A stretch of 64,000 nt of DNA, taken from positions 29,753,501 to 29,817,500 of the forward strand of contig NC_134117.1 in NCBI RefSeq assembly GCF_040939455.1, given 5' to 3'. The notes beneath the pieces were generated by a model, which saw only the letters and a program-made list of their open reading frames with translations, ran no database searches and was not told the origin of the DNA. This document shows, piece after piece, positions 12,580-25,691 of this stretch. The DNA is from Microcebus murinus. Lineage: Eukaryota; Chordata; Mammalia; Primates; Cheirogaleidae. Made by a program: the position numbers and the translations under genes. Positions within the stretch are counted from its first letter, which is position 1. Each line of letters starts with the position of its first letter.

Positions 12580-13470
12580 ATGTCTTACCCTTCTGCTGAC
12601 GTGTCGGGTCCTGAGTTCCATTCATTGTGACTTCCAGAAGAGCAGAACAGCTTTGGAATCCTGCTCACAGCACCAAAACTGTAAGAGCCAAGGGAAAACT
12701 TCCCCTTTACCCTCTGAAATTTCACTGAAAATCGCTGATAATAAGATAGATTAATAGAAGAAAAGGGATACAAATTTATTTGATCATAGTTTTACATGAC
12801 ACAGGAGTCTTCAGAATGAAGACCCAAAGATACAGGGGAAATTGTCCATTTTTATGCTTAGGTTCAGCAAAGTATGAACAGCTGCATAGGAATATGATTG
12901 GACAAAAAAGGTATGATCTAATGCTAATATCCTCAGTGGGGAAACACAGAAAGACTGTCTGTCTAGATTCTTCTTGGCCTCTGTAGAACATTACTTCCTT
13001 GTGGGCTTAAGGCAGGACCCTCTCTGGAATGAGGATCTTATGGCCTATAATTAAACAAAGCAGGTAGGACAATTTCTTTATGGCCACTTTTTACACTAGG
13101 GTATAAGGCTAGGGAGAAGTTAGAGTGATATTTTTAGGTTTTATGGCTGGCTCCAGGGAAAGAGGGTTCTGGTTTTTATGACCTGCCTTGGAGAAAAGGG
13201 ATGCTAGTTTTTATGGCTAGTACAGGAGAGAATGAGAGACCACAGACAAGAAGGCAGAGAAGGTCAGGGAGAGCTGCCTCTGAGGCCTTTATTTTGGGGT
13301 ATCACTTTCTCAGATCCTACAATAGCTATAACTATCTGCATAAGATGCTGGGCAATGTCATTTTTTTGGCTACATTGTACTCAGTAAAAAATTGGGTTCT
13401 GTTTATTTGAGAGACAAGAGAAATTGGCTATGTGGCAACTAAGTTTCTGCCATAGAATGAAAATTACACA
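12580..13470 (-). repeat. LTR-like block (class I ERV family)
   Basis: The segment 12880-13070 is clearly related to 58490-58650: both contain TTGGACAAAAAAGGTATGA-type sequence, GATTCTTCTTGGC and GGCAGGA(C/-)CCTCTCT-type sequence in the same order. The part at 12700-12775 resembles 55020-55080 (TTCACYGAAA...AGATTAATA). Repetition at three separate places supports an interspersed LTR. Minus orientation is inferred from an AAATAAA on that strand near 12775. Exact ends were not found. Confidence 0.5.
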
Positions 13471-13536
13471 GATTTAGAACTGAAGGTCTGGGCACGGTGG
13501 CTCACACCTGTAATGACAGCAATTTGGGAGGCAGAG

Positions 13537-14058
13537 TGTAAGGACAGCCTTGCTGAAATAATAGAAAAATATCTCATAATTTTCTAATAACAGCTAAAGA
13601 TCAATCCTACAAGTGCTCTGTCTGCTCTCTCTGCTGGCAAGCAACCTGCTGGGACTGTTTTCACAAACATTCAAAGAAAAGAGTGGAAATAAAGGACACC
13701 AGCTCATAGCCTTTAGAATTTGTTTCTATAGCCTAAAGGTGTTCCTGAGGAGCCCCCAGACCAGAGGTGGGCAGTAAACCCCAGGCCTTTGTTTCCCACC
13801 CAAAACCATATCTCTGGGTCAAAACTCACATACCCTGTGATAGGCCTGACTAAATTTCATAGATAAACAAATCTCCAGGAACAGAAGAAACAAGAAAGAC
13901 AGGACAATTTGATGTCTTGTGACTACCTGCTCATTACTCCACAATTATTACTTTTCTCTTTATCCCCTTAAAAGCAGCAGGCCACCTGACCTCACTACTG
14001 GCATCTGCCTTCTCTTTCTTTGGGATGCCACATTGTCTCTCTGTTCTCTTGCCCTCCC

Positions 14059-14119
<61 letters not shown>

Positions 14120-14242
14120 CCTCTCATTCTCTCTGTCCTTCTAAAGGATACAATTTTTTTTTACTTTTATATCTTAATCTCTGCGTGAGAAATCTTTCTT
14201 CACTCACACTGTGAGAACCTATTAGGCTTTTCCACCCTAACA
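13537..14242 (+). mobile_element. Solo LTR inserted in an Alu
   Basis: The 706-base insert begins TGTAAGGACAGCC and ends CCACCCTAACA, the TG...CA ends expected of a retroviral LTR. It is bounded by CAGAG (13532-13536) and CTGAG (14243-14247), a 4/5-match target duplication within the Alu. The 3' part has a U5-like TCACTCACACTGTGAGAACC tract. No internal retroviral sequence is present, so it is the product of LTR-LTR recombination. Family and strand were not established. Confidence 0.75.
14058..14135 (+). repeat. (CT)n microsatellite
   Basis: Nearly pure TC dinucleotide repeat, with a few TTT interruptions, inside the solo LTR. It creates spurious Leu/Ser-rich open frames. Confidence 0.95.
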
Positions 14243-14423
14243 CTGAGGTAGGAGGATTGCTTGAGACCAGAAATTCAAAACCAACTTGAGCAACATAGCG
14301 AGACACCCCCTTATCCCTACAAAACATTAAAAAATTATCTGGGCATGTTGGTGCATGCCTGTAGTCCCAGCTACTTGGGAGGTTCAGACAGCAGGATTGC
14401 TTGAGCCCAGGAATTTGAGGTTG

Positions 14424-14813
14424 TGTTACCAAACGTTTGGTACTTACCCTGCAGCTGAATGAAGAATGAGGACAATGAGGAGAAGGAAAGAGAAGTTTAT
14501 TAATTTTCCAGCAAATAAGGAGAATGGCAAACTCTTAAAGTACCACTGTCCTATCTATAAACAGAAATACAGAACTTTTAAAGGGAGTTTTCAGCTTCAG
14601 GCTATTGCTGTTTAACTATAGTATCTCCAGTGAAGACGATCTCATGATCTCTGCATGGACAATTCCATTGAGCCAACTCCTGTGGTCTGTGCCTCTGATT
14701 ACTGGCCTTGAGCAGGAATTCAGGTTTTAATTCCCCAAAAAAGTTGAGGGAGTTGTTTTAAAGAGATGCTCATAAAACATTTTATCATTTTTCAGGGTGT
14801 TATCTCTGTCACA
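14424..14813 (-). repeat. LTR of the 14.4-18.1 kb provirus
   Basis: Starts TGTTACC and ends TGTCACA on the + strand. Its outer end contains the perfect 16-base palindrome TACCAAACGTTTGGTA at 14427-14442. About 130 bases are homologous with the copy at 17930-18060. Confidence 0.7.
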
Positions 14814-15589
14814 TATTCCTCACTGTCAATTTTACCCTTCCATGTCTATGGGAGAAGGAGTAACATAGCTATTGAGCTAATTCCTTCTGAATTGGGGCAA
14901 TGTTTTTAGACAGAAGATTTGTACTTATTTATGCCATTGCAAAGCTTTGGCAGTAGATTTACAAAAAGAAAAATAAGGCAACAGATTACTAGGTGAAAAA
15001 GGGCATAAGCAACAATTACAACCACAAGGATTGACAAGGCAAAATGGAAAAGGATACCTGATAAGAGGGATTCTGCTTGGCTTGGTATCTAAGACCTCAG
15101 TACGATTGTGGATCCTTACTATTGCACACAATGTCTGATCCAGGGCTGGGTGAAAAAGAAACATGGGACCTCTGAGTATGGACCTATTAGTTGCACCCTA
15201 TAGGTGATCTGAGAGACTTGTTTCTGCAAATTCAGAGTGTAGAAAAGGTAAATTATATACAGGAATATGACAAACCCAGTAGCAAGACAGATCAGCAACA
15301 GAAGAAATCCTCACTAAGAAGCTATCTCTCCATCCTATAGGCAGAACAAATAACCAAAGAAATAATAGCAAAAAGAATATGAGCATTTTTTGTCTTTTTT
15401 TCTTTTTAAACAGATACTTTAGATTGCCCAAAGTTTGGCCCATCCACTGGTGGCTTGGGTCCTCTTCCTCCATGGTACATCTCTTTACTCTGGTAGGATG
15501 GATCCCATGTTTTACTCCTGACAATTTCAACAAGGTATGAGTTGTTAAAAGTACTTCATAGAGTCTCTCTTTCACTTCTCTGCCAGAGG

Positions 15590-16150
15590 TTGTTCAGGTC
15601 CTTGTTCTTTTGGAGAGGTGCTTCCAACTGGGGTGAGGACCTGAAAGGCAAACTCATGCATAAAGGTTAGTATCCGACCCACTCATCTGACACATTGCCT
15701 TACTCTGCTTTCTTCACTCATGGTTATATTACCATACTTACCTCAGGGCACTAGGAAGGGTCCCTCATAAACAATTTCTTAGGGGCTTAACTTAAGCCCA
15801 CTTCTAGGGGCTACCCTTACCTGGGGGAGGGCAAGCAGTAATACCATATCCCACTTTAGATGGGTTTCATGCAATTTCCATTCTAAATGTAGGGCTTCAT
15901 TTACTTACTGATTTACTTCTGATATAAAGGAGGGTCCATTATCATTTTGTATGGAGGAAGGGAGCCCATGCCTCAGAATGAGTTCCTTCAGAAAGATTCT
16001 GGTAACTTCAGACACTCTCTCCACTCAGGTAGGATAAGTCTCTAGCCATCCTTTTTTTCCTCTGGATAACTGAAGAGCTCTGGTTAAAGCAATCAGGTCA
16101 GCTTTCTGGGCTGATGTCCCAGGTGGCAGTGCCATTGTTTCCAGTATCCA
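15590..16150 (-). pseudogene. ERV pol remnant (RNase H and integrase parts)
   Basis: Reading the minus strand from 16150 downward, a short RNase H-like stretch is followed directly by an integrase core with the invariant Asp-Asn-Gly-Pro context near 15930, then part of the integrase C-terminal region. The segment that should separate them is missing. Several stops and frame changes are present. Class I (gammaretrovirus-like) affinity is inferred from the integrase context. Confidence 0.65.
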
Positions 16151-17198
16151 TCATTCCATGGCCACCACATATCAGCCCTTCATTGTCCATTGTCCATTTT
16201 CCATAAGGCTGCTCCTGTTGGTGAAAATATCCCAGTCTGGCTCTGGTATCAGCTGATCTCACAGATCCATCCTGCTAGAATAGACAGCCTCCAGAACCTC
16301 TAAACAATCATGATGCAAAGGCTCATTCTCTTTAGCTGATGAAAAGGTGGCAGAATTGAGAGTAGACACAGTCTACTTATGATCCCAATTTGTGTAAGTC
16401 CAATAATACCCTGCCAGCTCTCATTGTGCACTCAAGCCCCCACCTGATATTGCTATAATGGAAATTTCCCTGCCCTGGCTATGGGTGCCATTTGGCCAAA
16501 TTGAATTCCATGCTTGGTCTTGAAAGGAGAGACCATTCCACTCCTGAGTCATAACCCAGGGGGCATGGGACTGAAGAATTAGTTCTAGTCACACCCTCCC
16601 CACCCCTTCTCATGATGCTAAGATGGCAGTGAGCAGTGGCAGTTGCCCCAGACCTGACTCTGTGCAGGGTCACTTCCTGGGCTGGCTGTGGGGTTCTAGT
16701 GGGGGAAAGCTGTTCCTGTTATTGTGATCTGTGACCATCACATTAGGAGCCGCAGTGGACAGGGCAGTGGGGGCCCCATCAGTGTGAGCTCAAGTGTGGC
16801 CAAGCCCACAGCACCTTCCCCGGCAGGTGGGTAGCTGGCAGTGGGGGAGTGGGTTCCAGCCTGGTAAATCTCTCCCTAATTTTATCACATGGCCTTTCAG
16901 TCTCTTTATTATGCAATTGTATGAAAGATTATACATGTGGGGTCTTGTCCCATTTACCTGACTTTTGACAAAATAATTCCAGTTGTAACATCATGTAACA
17001 ATTTAAGGTTTCATTCAACAGCCATTTCTCCTCACACTCCAGCATGCATATTGGATTACAATAATACCATTCTCTTTTAGATGTAGATTTACCGCTGTAA
17101 GTTGGCCATTCATGCCAAGATTCTCCCCAAGGGGCTTTCAGATGGAATAGAAATGGGGCCTCCCATGTTGACAAACAACAATGAACATGACAAGTAGA

Positions 17199-17517
17199 CA
17201 ATACAGGGAATTTCCGATGCAAGTCATCTTAATGCCAAGGCCTTACCAAATGGGAACCAGAAAAATGAGAACCAAATTCTCAAATGAGAACCAACATCTT
17301 CCATTCCAAAAGGGAATGAATTCCCCAGGTTCTCTAGTTAAAACAAAATTCATGAACAACTAACACAGAGAATTCAATACAGAGAATTCCCAGTGCAAAC
17401 AATCTTGAATGCTAAGGCCTTACCAAATGAGTGGGCCACACAAACAAGAACTAAATTCTCAAATAAGAAACAATATCTCCTAATCCAAAACGAAGAGTTC
17501 TCTAGGTTTCCGAGTTC
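17199..17517. repeat. Two-copy direct repeat in ERV leader region
   Basis: The segment starting CAATACAGGGAATT at 17199 is repeated from 17375 (CAATACAGAGAATT) at an offset of 176 bases. Both contain AAGGCCTTACCAAATG, AAATTCTCAAAT and TTCTCTAG(T/G)TT in the same order. The copies are diverged by substitutions and small indels, so the duplication is old. Confidence 0.8.
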
Positions 17518-17929
17518 TGCTCAGCCTTGTGTCTTCCAGTTCCAATCAGTGCCTGCAAACAAATGCCCAGTCATAGGGCTGAAAGGTTTGAAAACCTCCC
17601 CCAAATGGGTGGAATCAAGGGTTTTGCTGTGCACACTGGTACACTTACCCAAACAAATGGCCAAGGCATCATGACACTTCCCAAATCTGTTTCCTTTTCC
17701 TCAACAAGACTAAAGTTGGTTGGAGCTGCATCTAATTTGGAGAAGAGAGATGGGATTTCCCCAGAGCTAAAAAGGCTCCAGTGCTATTGAGGCATTCCCT
17801 CATTCTCTTAGCCAAAAAGGCAATGCTCCTACTCATGGTTTGACCTGGGGCTGCTCTCTGCCTCTTCCAACAGTCACAGGGTGCCATTCCACTGTAGCAC
17901 TGATGGGTCCACCCAAGGATGACAAACTC

Positions 17930-18060
17930 TGTTACAGAAAGTTCAATATTTGTCTCCATGGCAGAACGAAGAAAAAGGATGAGTGGTTTGAGGAGAAGTA
18001 AAGAGAAGTTTATTAATTTTCTGGCAAATGAGAAGAATGGCAGACTCGATGGAGTTAAGT
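17930..18060 (-). repeat. Truncated LTR of the provirus
   Basis: Begins TGTTACAGAAAG and shares with 14424-14813 the block AAGAGAAGTTTATTAATTTT followed by CAAATRAG...GAATGGCARACTC. It breaks off at about 18060, where L1 5' UTR sequence begins. Confidence 0.7.
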
Positions 18061-18061
18061 G

Positions 18062-19322
18062 ATATTTACTTTCCACCCTCCCCTATTCCATGGTTTCCCC
18101 TGGGCCTCTGCTAGCAGGCAAGGATCTCAAGCCAGCCCCACAACTGTGATGCAGGCTGGGAGGTTCCCTGCCCAGGATCTCAGCCTGAGTTGGGAGCACA
18201 GCCCTCTCATGGGAGGAGGAATGCGCCATGAGTGCATCACAGCTAGGACCCCCACACAATGCACACTCCTCCTTGATGTGCCCCCACCTCACAAGACTAA
18301 TTCACAAATACCCCCTCAGTGCCCCCAGGCAATGAGATCAAGAATTGGATGTATAGGATCTAGCCTGCAGGCCCGTCCCTCAAGCCCCAGAGATCAATCT
18401 CTGTCCATGCCAGGGAGAAGAATGTTGGTCTCATGTCACCCATGGGGTGCCCAAACTGGTTCAGTGTCCCTCCACCCTGGCATTTGCCCCACTCTGCTGG
18501 AGTCACCAGGCAAGGAGCACCAGGAAGAGCCAGCAGGTAGAGAGTTCATATTCCAAGCACCCCTCAATCCATCCCAAAAGAAAAGGCCCAAGCTCCATTT
18601 CCTGTGAATGCCTCCGTGTGGTTCCTTAATTGCCTCTCTCAGCAGCTACCAGTGGGGAAAGGGAAGGGGAGAATAAAAGTCTAAGTAGAGGAAGGTAGGC
18701 ACACTGGTCATCTCTGACCTTCTTTCTCTCCAGGGTCACCCAGAATGACCAGGCTCTGGAGTGACACAGATCACCAGGATCCACTGGAGTCTGGGCCAGA
18801 GTTGGGAAATGTCTTTGTGGGGATGAGCAAGATGGAACGTGAGGGGTAGAGGTCCCTTGGGGTGGACAAAGGTTCCCAGTGGGTAGAGAAGCAATATGGC
18901 AGCTGCAGGACCAACTCAGGTCTCTGGGGTGCGAGTGCCCCAGGGGAGCTGGAAGCCTGGTGCCCTGTCTGCAAAAGAAGCTCTCCACTCACTGGTGGCA
19001 GCAGTCTCTGGGCTGGTGTAGGAAGGTCTCTCCAGCAGCTAGGGAGCCCACCAACAATCTGAGATACAAGGGAAGGTAATTTTAACAGCTCCACCTACAC
19101 TTCTCACTGGTCTCCAAGCCCCTCGGGGCTTAATCCCCACCAATGCCTTTCTGGCTTTGCAACCTCTTCCTGTAGAGTCTTCTGTAGGTTCGGGCATCCT
19201 TCCTTCTGACCCTCATCCAATATGTCTGTCTTTGTTTTTTTTTTTCCCTTTCATCTAAAATTTCTCCTTCCTGCAGAGACGCTCTGGCTGGTGATGTCTC
19301 TTGTCCACCACCTTGCTCCCCT
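18062..19322 (-). mobile_element. Orphan L1 5' UTR in inverted orientation
   Basis: The reverse complement aligns collinearly with the 5' UTR of the L1 at 2210 onward: GGGAGCAAGGTGGTGG (ending at 19322) corresponds to AGGAGCAAGATGGCGG, and CAGTCTCTGGGCTGGTG, GGAGCCCACCA and AGGAACCTCCC-like tracts recur in order. Homology stops at 18062, equivalent to about 3182 in the full-length copy, before ORF1. An L1 keeping only its 5' end is unusual, because target-primed insertions lose 5' ends. Deletion of the rest or a rearrangement with the adjoining ERV is inferred. Confidence 0.85.
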
Positions 19323-21455
19323 AAGTCTGTCCTCTGTTATTTTTTTCCTTCCTTCCTGTCTTCTTTTGTGTAGAAGTGATTTTCTCTGGTAGTGTGTTTT
19401 AATTTCTTTCTTTTCCTTTTTTATGTATCTGTTGTAGGTTTTTTGATTTGAGGTTACCATGAGGTTTGCAAAAAACATAACAACCAGTTATTTTAAACAG
19501 ATGAAAACTTAACTCTGCTTACAGAAAACAAACAAACAAAGCAAAGAGAAATCTAAAAGAAACTCTATACTTTAACTCCGTTGTCTCCTGGCCATTTTTT
19601 GACTCTTTGTTGTTTCCATTTATGTCTTTTTATGCTATCTCTTTAAAAGTTATAGTTATTATTTTTGATATGTTTGTCTTTTAGTCTTCCTGCTCAAGAT
19701 ACAAGTGGTTTATACACTGCAATTACAGCAATAGAGTATTCTGTACTGTGTACTTACTGTTACCAGTGAGTTTTATACCTTCAGATGATTTCTTGTTGCT
19801 CATTAACATCCTTTTCTTTCATATTGAGGGACTCTTTTTTAGTGTATTTTATAGGACACATCTAGTGTTGATGAAATTCCTCAGCTTTTGTTGTCTGGGA
19901 AAGTCTTTATTTCTCCTTCATATTTGATGGATATGTTTACAGGATATAATATTCTAGTGTTAAGCATTTTTTTCCTTCAGCACTTTGAATATGTCATGCC
20001 ACTCTCTCCTGGCCTGTAAGGTTTCCATTAAGAAGTCTGGTTCCAAACATACTGGGGCCTCTTTATATGTTATTATTTTTTTTCTTTTTTCTTGCTTCCC
20101 TTATAATCTTTTCTTTACCTGTGACCTTTGGTAGCTTGATTATTAAATGCCTTGTGGTAGTCTTATTTGCATTAAATCTGCTTGGTGTTCTATGACCTTC
20201 TTGTACCTGAATATTGATATCTTTCTCTAGGTTTGCAAAGTTCTGTTATTATTTATTTGAATAAACTTTCTACCCTAATCTCTCTCTACCTCCTTTTCAA
20301 GGCAAATAACTCTTAGATTTTCCCTTTTGAGGCTATTTTCCAGATCTTGTATGTGTGCTTCATTCTTTTTTATTCTTTTTTCTCTTCTGACTGTGTATAT
20401 TCAAATAGCCTGTCTACAAGCTTCCTATTTTTTTCTTCTGCATGATCAATTTGCTGTTTAGAAACTCTAACACTTCTAACATTTTTCAGTTTGTTGAATT
20501 TTTCAGCTCCAGAATTTCTGCTTAATATTTTTTTATTATTATTGCAATCTTTCGGTTAAATTTCTCTGATAGGCTTCTGAATTCCTTCTCTGTGTTGCCC
20601 TGAAGTTCACTGAACTTCTTCAGAACAGCATTTTTAATTCTTTGTCTGAAAGGTCACATCTCCATCACTCTGGGATTGGTCACTGGTGCCTTATTTAGTT
20701 CATTTGGTGAGTTCATGTTTTCCTGGATGTTCTTGATGCCTTTATCTTTCAAAACAAGGTCCTTAGATGTACAGGGATTCATGAATTCAATATCATCTAG
20801 GTAGTCAATAACTTGTAAAATGATGAAATCTATATTACCCTTTGATATAATTCTCCTGTCATTACTATTACTACATTTGGTTTCTTCTTATTAGTATTTG
20901 CCTGGTAAACATCTTTTGTTCATGCCTTTATTTGTAATCTTTCTGTATTAGTAAGTTTTAAATGTTTCTCTTGTCTATAGACTGTTAGATATTTTAACCT
21001 AATCTGAACAAATTGATCTGTTAATAGATGAATAAACTCACTCATATTTTTATAATATTCATATATTTTGACTTACTTATGTTGTTTTTCATTTCTTTAA
21101 ATTTGTTTCATGGGACTTTTTTTGTTGTTCCATTTTCCTTGTCTAATGATTTAGTAGCATCCTGTTTCTTCCATTCTTTCAGCCATAAATTTTAAGATTT
21201 TCATAATGAAAAAATGTCAAACACAGAAGTAGAGAGAAAAGTATGGTGATCTTTCATATTCCCATCACCTAGATTCAACAATTATTAAAATTTCCACATT
21301 TACTTTATCTAACATGCTGTTCTTTTTCTCTTTTTTCTTTGCTAGAGTAATGCAAATCTCAGACTTATCATCTTACTCCTACAAACTGCAGTATTCTGGC
21401 CTTAAATTTTAAGCATTCATATTGAGACATACTTTGTAAAATAAATGTCTAGAAC
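19323..21455 (-). repeat. Old antisense L1 5' region (L1M-like)
   Basis: Long T/C-rich sequence with phrases such as CTCTCCTGGCCTGTAAGGTTTCC and ATTCTTTGTCTGAAAGGTCAC, which I recognise as the reverse complement of the 5' region of ancient L1M elements. It is heavily decayed. No host gene was seen. Confidence 0.6.
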
Positions 21456-21890
21456 TCATTACTGTGGCAAAGACAATGATATGTTGTCACTAAACATTAT
21501 TTCATTTTCTCCATGGGCAGAGAGAACATTTTTTGCAGACTTCCTTACAATTGTGTGAAAATATGTGACTGAATTCAAGATAATAAAATACAGTTGAAAG
21601 GGATGTAAACCATTTCCAGGTCCCCAAAACTTTCCAAAATATCCTCTATCCCTCTTTTCATGCATCTCTCAACTATATCCAGAGGATTTGGTGTGTTATT
21701 TCCAAGCTTTGAAGATCACAAAGCCACTTGATGTAAAGAACTTGAGTCCCTAGATGACTTCATGGAACAGAATCCCACACTAACCTCATTGGACTCTTGA
21801 GGTAAGAGTATAAAAACCCTTACCTGAAATATTGAAGTTTGCCTGTTAAAGCACATGATATTATTCATACTATTATGATTCATATCTATA
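21456..21890 (+). repeat. Probable MaLR/MLT1-type LTR
   Basis: The layout (phrases like ATTGGACTCTTGAGGTAAG and TGAAATATTGAAGTTTGCCTGTTAAAGC near its end) resembles the 3' half of old mammalian MaLR LTRs. Ends and subfamily could not be fixed. Confidence 0.4.
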
Positions 21891-23650
21891 GTCTCCCCAT
21901 AGATAAAACAACAGAAAAGTATCAACATGATTAGTCTCATCTTTAAGTGTTATAGTCTTCTGTACTAATCACTGTATCTTTTATACCATACTTTTTTTCT
22001 TTAAATATTTTTGGAGATGAGAGGGATATGGAGATTTGGAAGATATCTCTTGGTAGTACTTTTAATATGTATTTGTGGGTGATAAAATCTGGGTGTTTGC
22101 ATTATTTAAAACATATTTATTTAGCAATCATGCCTGAATGATAGCTTTGCTGTGTATAGAATTCTAGTCTCAAATCATTTTCCTTAGAACTCTGAAGATA
22201 TTTTTCTGCTGATTACTTGCATCTGGTGCTGCTAATTTGACATCTGATGTCAATTTCATTCTCATTGTTTTAGAAGTATTTCTGAATTTCTTTTTTCTCT
22301 AAAAACCTTTAAGATTTCCCTTGGAATCTTATCATTATATCATTAATCATTATATCATTAATATTCCACTATCTTACATCATCCCCCTTACTTTCTGTAT
22401 ATGTTTAGTTTTACATTAATCCTGCTTATTTCCCAGTGGCTCCTCTCATCTGAAGATTCAATTCCTTTAAAAAGAATGAGTATTCTTTATTTACTGGATT
22501 CAAGTATTCATTATATATGTTACTTTCTTTATCATTAGGAAATACACTAATATTTCTTTAACCAATATATCTTTAACTACTAATATTGTTTATTTCTCTA
22601 ATTCTTTCATTTTCTCTTTTTTTTCCTGGAATATCTCTAGTTTTAATCCTCTATGTCTCATGGTTTCTATTTATTTACCTTTTTGTTCTATAGACTAGGA
22701 AATGTCCTTATATTTATATCCCAAAGTTTTAAACAAAAAAGTGTTAAGATCAGCAATCATAGTTTTAATTTCCAAGATCTCTCTCTTATTCTCTGATTTC
22801 TCTTTTGCCAAAGAAGCAATCTCTACTCTTATTTTATGAATATTTTATTACTTATTTCTAGTATCTCTCTGAGGATACTAACTAGATGGTATATTGGTTT
22901 CCAGAAAGAACTCTATTCTCTTTTCCTGAAGGAAAATATCTAGTTATAGGTCATTTTGGGTACAAAGACAAACTGTTCAATATATAGACCTTCAATTCAT
23001 TTCCTTGTTTTCAGTCAGCTTCCCCCTTTACCCTCTCCTTATCTGCTATCTTTAAGTCTGATTACACTGTAGTGTTCTGCTAAAAGTCAGCTGCCTACTT
23101 TGCTGCAGCTACCCTCCATATACATTCTGTGCTGCTACTTCTTCAGTCAACATTCTTCCAATTTCTTTCTTCAGATATATATGGAAAATCATCTACTAAT
23201 AGTCAACCCACACCCCCAAGTTCTTTTTGTTTTTGTTAATTTATGCATGGTTAATTATTTCAATGGAATTTTAATAAAATTTCAAAAGAAGGGTCAAATG
23301 TCCATTTTTCTGCCTTCTTTAATCATAATTCCTAGCTGATTCCTGGTTTAACAAATGCAATATTCTCTTGTGTTTCTGTGGAGATGCTAATTATATTTGT
23401 TCTAAATTCTTGTTCTAACTTGTCCTATTAACTCATTTCATCAAGTTTCAATTCTGCTTGAGTATTGTACCCCTTTTTTACTTGCTAGGTTTTTTTATTT
23501 TTCAAATGTGGATCTTTTGATTGTGTGTTCATCTCAGTGATTGAGATTCCCTGTTAGCCTGCACACATGCTGGATCTATTTACTGCATTCTGCCTCCAGG
23601 ATTTGTGAAAGGAGGAAATGGTGGATGTGTGGTTTGATGAGGTGTGCGTC
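21891..23650 (-). repeat. AT-rich intergenic DNA, mostly ancient antisense L1
   Basis: Phrases such as GCTGTGTATAGAATTCTAG and CTTTTCCTGAAGGAAAA fit the antisense 5' region of old L1s. No coding potential was seen. Confidence 0.5.
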
Positions 23651-24400
<750 letters not shown>

Positions 24401-25351
24401 TGCTAGTACCAGTTTCAAAGTGTGGGGCCTCTCTCTTCCCTTTAGATGTCAGAAGCCAGCCAGGGCACTGTTCTGCCTTTCCAGCAAAAGTGCCTGTGTG
24501 GCATGCCTCTCTCTACCCCCACCCACACCTTTAGGGGCAAATTCTTCTGTTACCCACTGCATGCACTAGTAAGGGTAAGGTTGAGAGGCTGACCTACCTG
24601 GCTCCTCCTATGGTGGTACCTCAATCAATAACTCATACAATTATCTAAAGGCCCCTGATGATAAGCAGTAGCTGCTTTATGTGTGCTGAGAGCTCCCTAG
24701 GAGCTACTTCCACTTCTGTATAAAGCCTCTGATACACAACTTTTGTTTGTCCACTTTCAATCCAATCTGATCTGCCTCCTATTTATCAAGGATTCTTATA
24801 ATATCTGGTCCATGAGAGTACCCCTTCATGTTTTCCAATAGCTAGGTGTGTGCATGTATGCACAAGAGTGTGTGTATCTACCCAACTTTTCTGTAATTTT
24901 TAGAGATTTGGGAAAGAGGAAAGAAATGGGGAAAGGCTAGAATCTGATCTTGATATAATCTCCTGGCTAAATTTCCAATCACATATTGAAGTCTTTTAAT
25001 CCCAAACATTTAATCCAGACAGGTGCTAGTATCAAATGATCTAATTTGGAAATCTCTGCTTCTGAGGTGATGTCATATTGTAGTATCTCAATGTAAGACT
25101 TAGTTCCTATGTGAAAACTGGCATATGCATGACACGTGAATGAATGTCATTCTTCTACCTCAAAATTATCTTTCAGATTTTAATATTAGGTCTAAAAAGA
25201 ATTGAGAGTTCCATATTACATAAATTCCTACAAACACATAATATCAACAATACAAATGTTTTCGCTCAATTATAACAGAAGAGAGAAAATAAAAAACTTT
25301 TCTAAAAATCGTTTTAAGTGCTAAAATTTAAAAGTAAGAAAAAGCAACTCA
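24401..25351. other. Intergenic, no gene recognised
   Basis: Mixed-composition sequence without recognisable exons or recent repeats. Confidence 0.5.
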
Positions 25352-25691
25352 GGCCGGGCGCGGTGGCTCACGCCTGTAATCCTAGCTCTCTGGGAGGCCG
25401 AGGCGGGCGGATTGCTCGAGGTCAGGAGTTCGAAACCAGCCTGAGCAAGAGCGAGACCCCGTCTCTACTATAAATAGAAAGAAATTAATTGGCCAACTAA
25501 TATATATACAAAAAATTAGCCGGGCATGGTGGCGAATGCCTGTAGTCCCAGCTACTTGGGAGGCTGAGGCAGGAGGATTGCTTGAGCCAGGAGTTTGAGG
25601 TTGCTGTGAGCTAGGCTGACGCCATGGCACTCACTCTAGCCTGGGCAACAAAGCGAGACTCTGTCTCAAAAAAAAAAAAAAAAAAAGAAAA
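25352..25691 (+). mobile_element. Young strepsirrhine Alu
   Basis: Starts GGCCGGGCGCGGTGGCTCA with intact CpGs, has the expanded linker (AATTAATTGGCCAACTAATA) and a long A tail. Flanked by the direct repeat AGAAAAAGCAACTCAG on both sides. Confidence 0.95.

Larger units (their letters stand above)
13484..14423 (+). mobile_element. Old Alu split by a solo LTR and cut off by a provirus
   Basis: The Alu head (GGGCACGGTGGCTCACACCTGTAAT) runs to 13536, resumes at 14243 with CTGAGGTAGGAGGATTGCTTGA and stops at TTGAGGTTG, exactly where the next LTR begins (TGTTAC at 14424). The Alu was therefore hit twice by later retroviral insertions. Confidence 0.85.
14424..18060 (-). mobile_element. Decayed class I endogenous retrovirus, minus orientation
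   Basis: Two related LTRs bound the region: a complete-looking one at 14424-14813 and a truncated one at 17930-18060. They share AAGAGAAGTTTATTAATTTT and neighbouring sequence. On the minus strand the interior has RNase H-like sequence near 16080-16135 followed by an integrase core remnant near 15928-15985. At 3.6 kb it is far shorter than a full provirus (8-9 kb), with large deletions including part of pol and most of env. Frames are riddled with stops, so no viral protein can be made. Confidence 0.75.

Noticed and set aside
13919..14214. Leu/Ser-rich membrane-like frames
   Set aside because: They are produced by the CT microsatellite inside the solo LTR.
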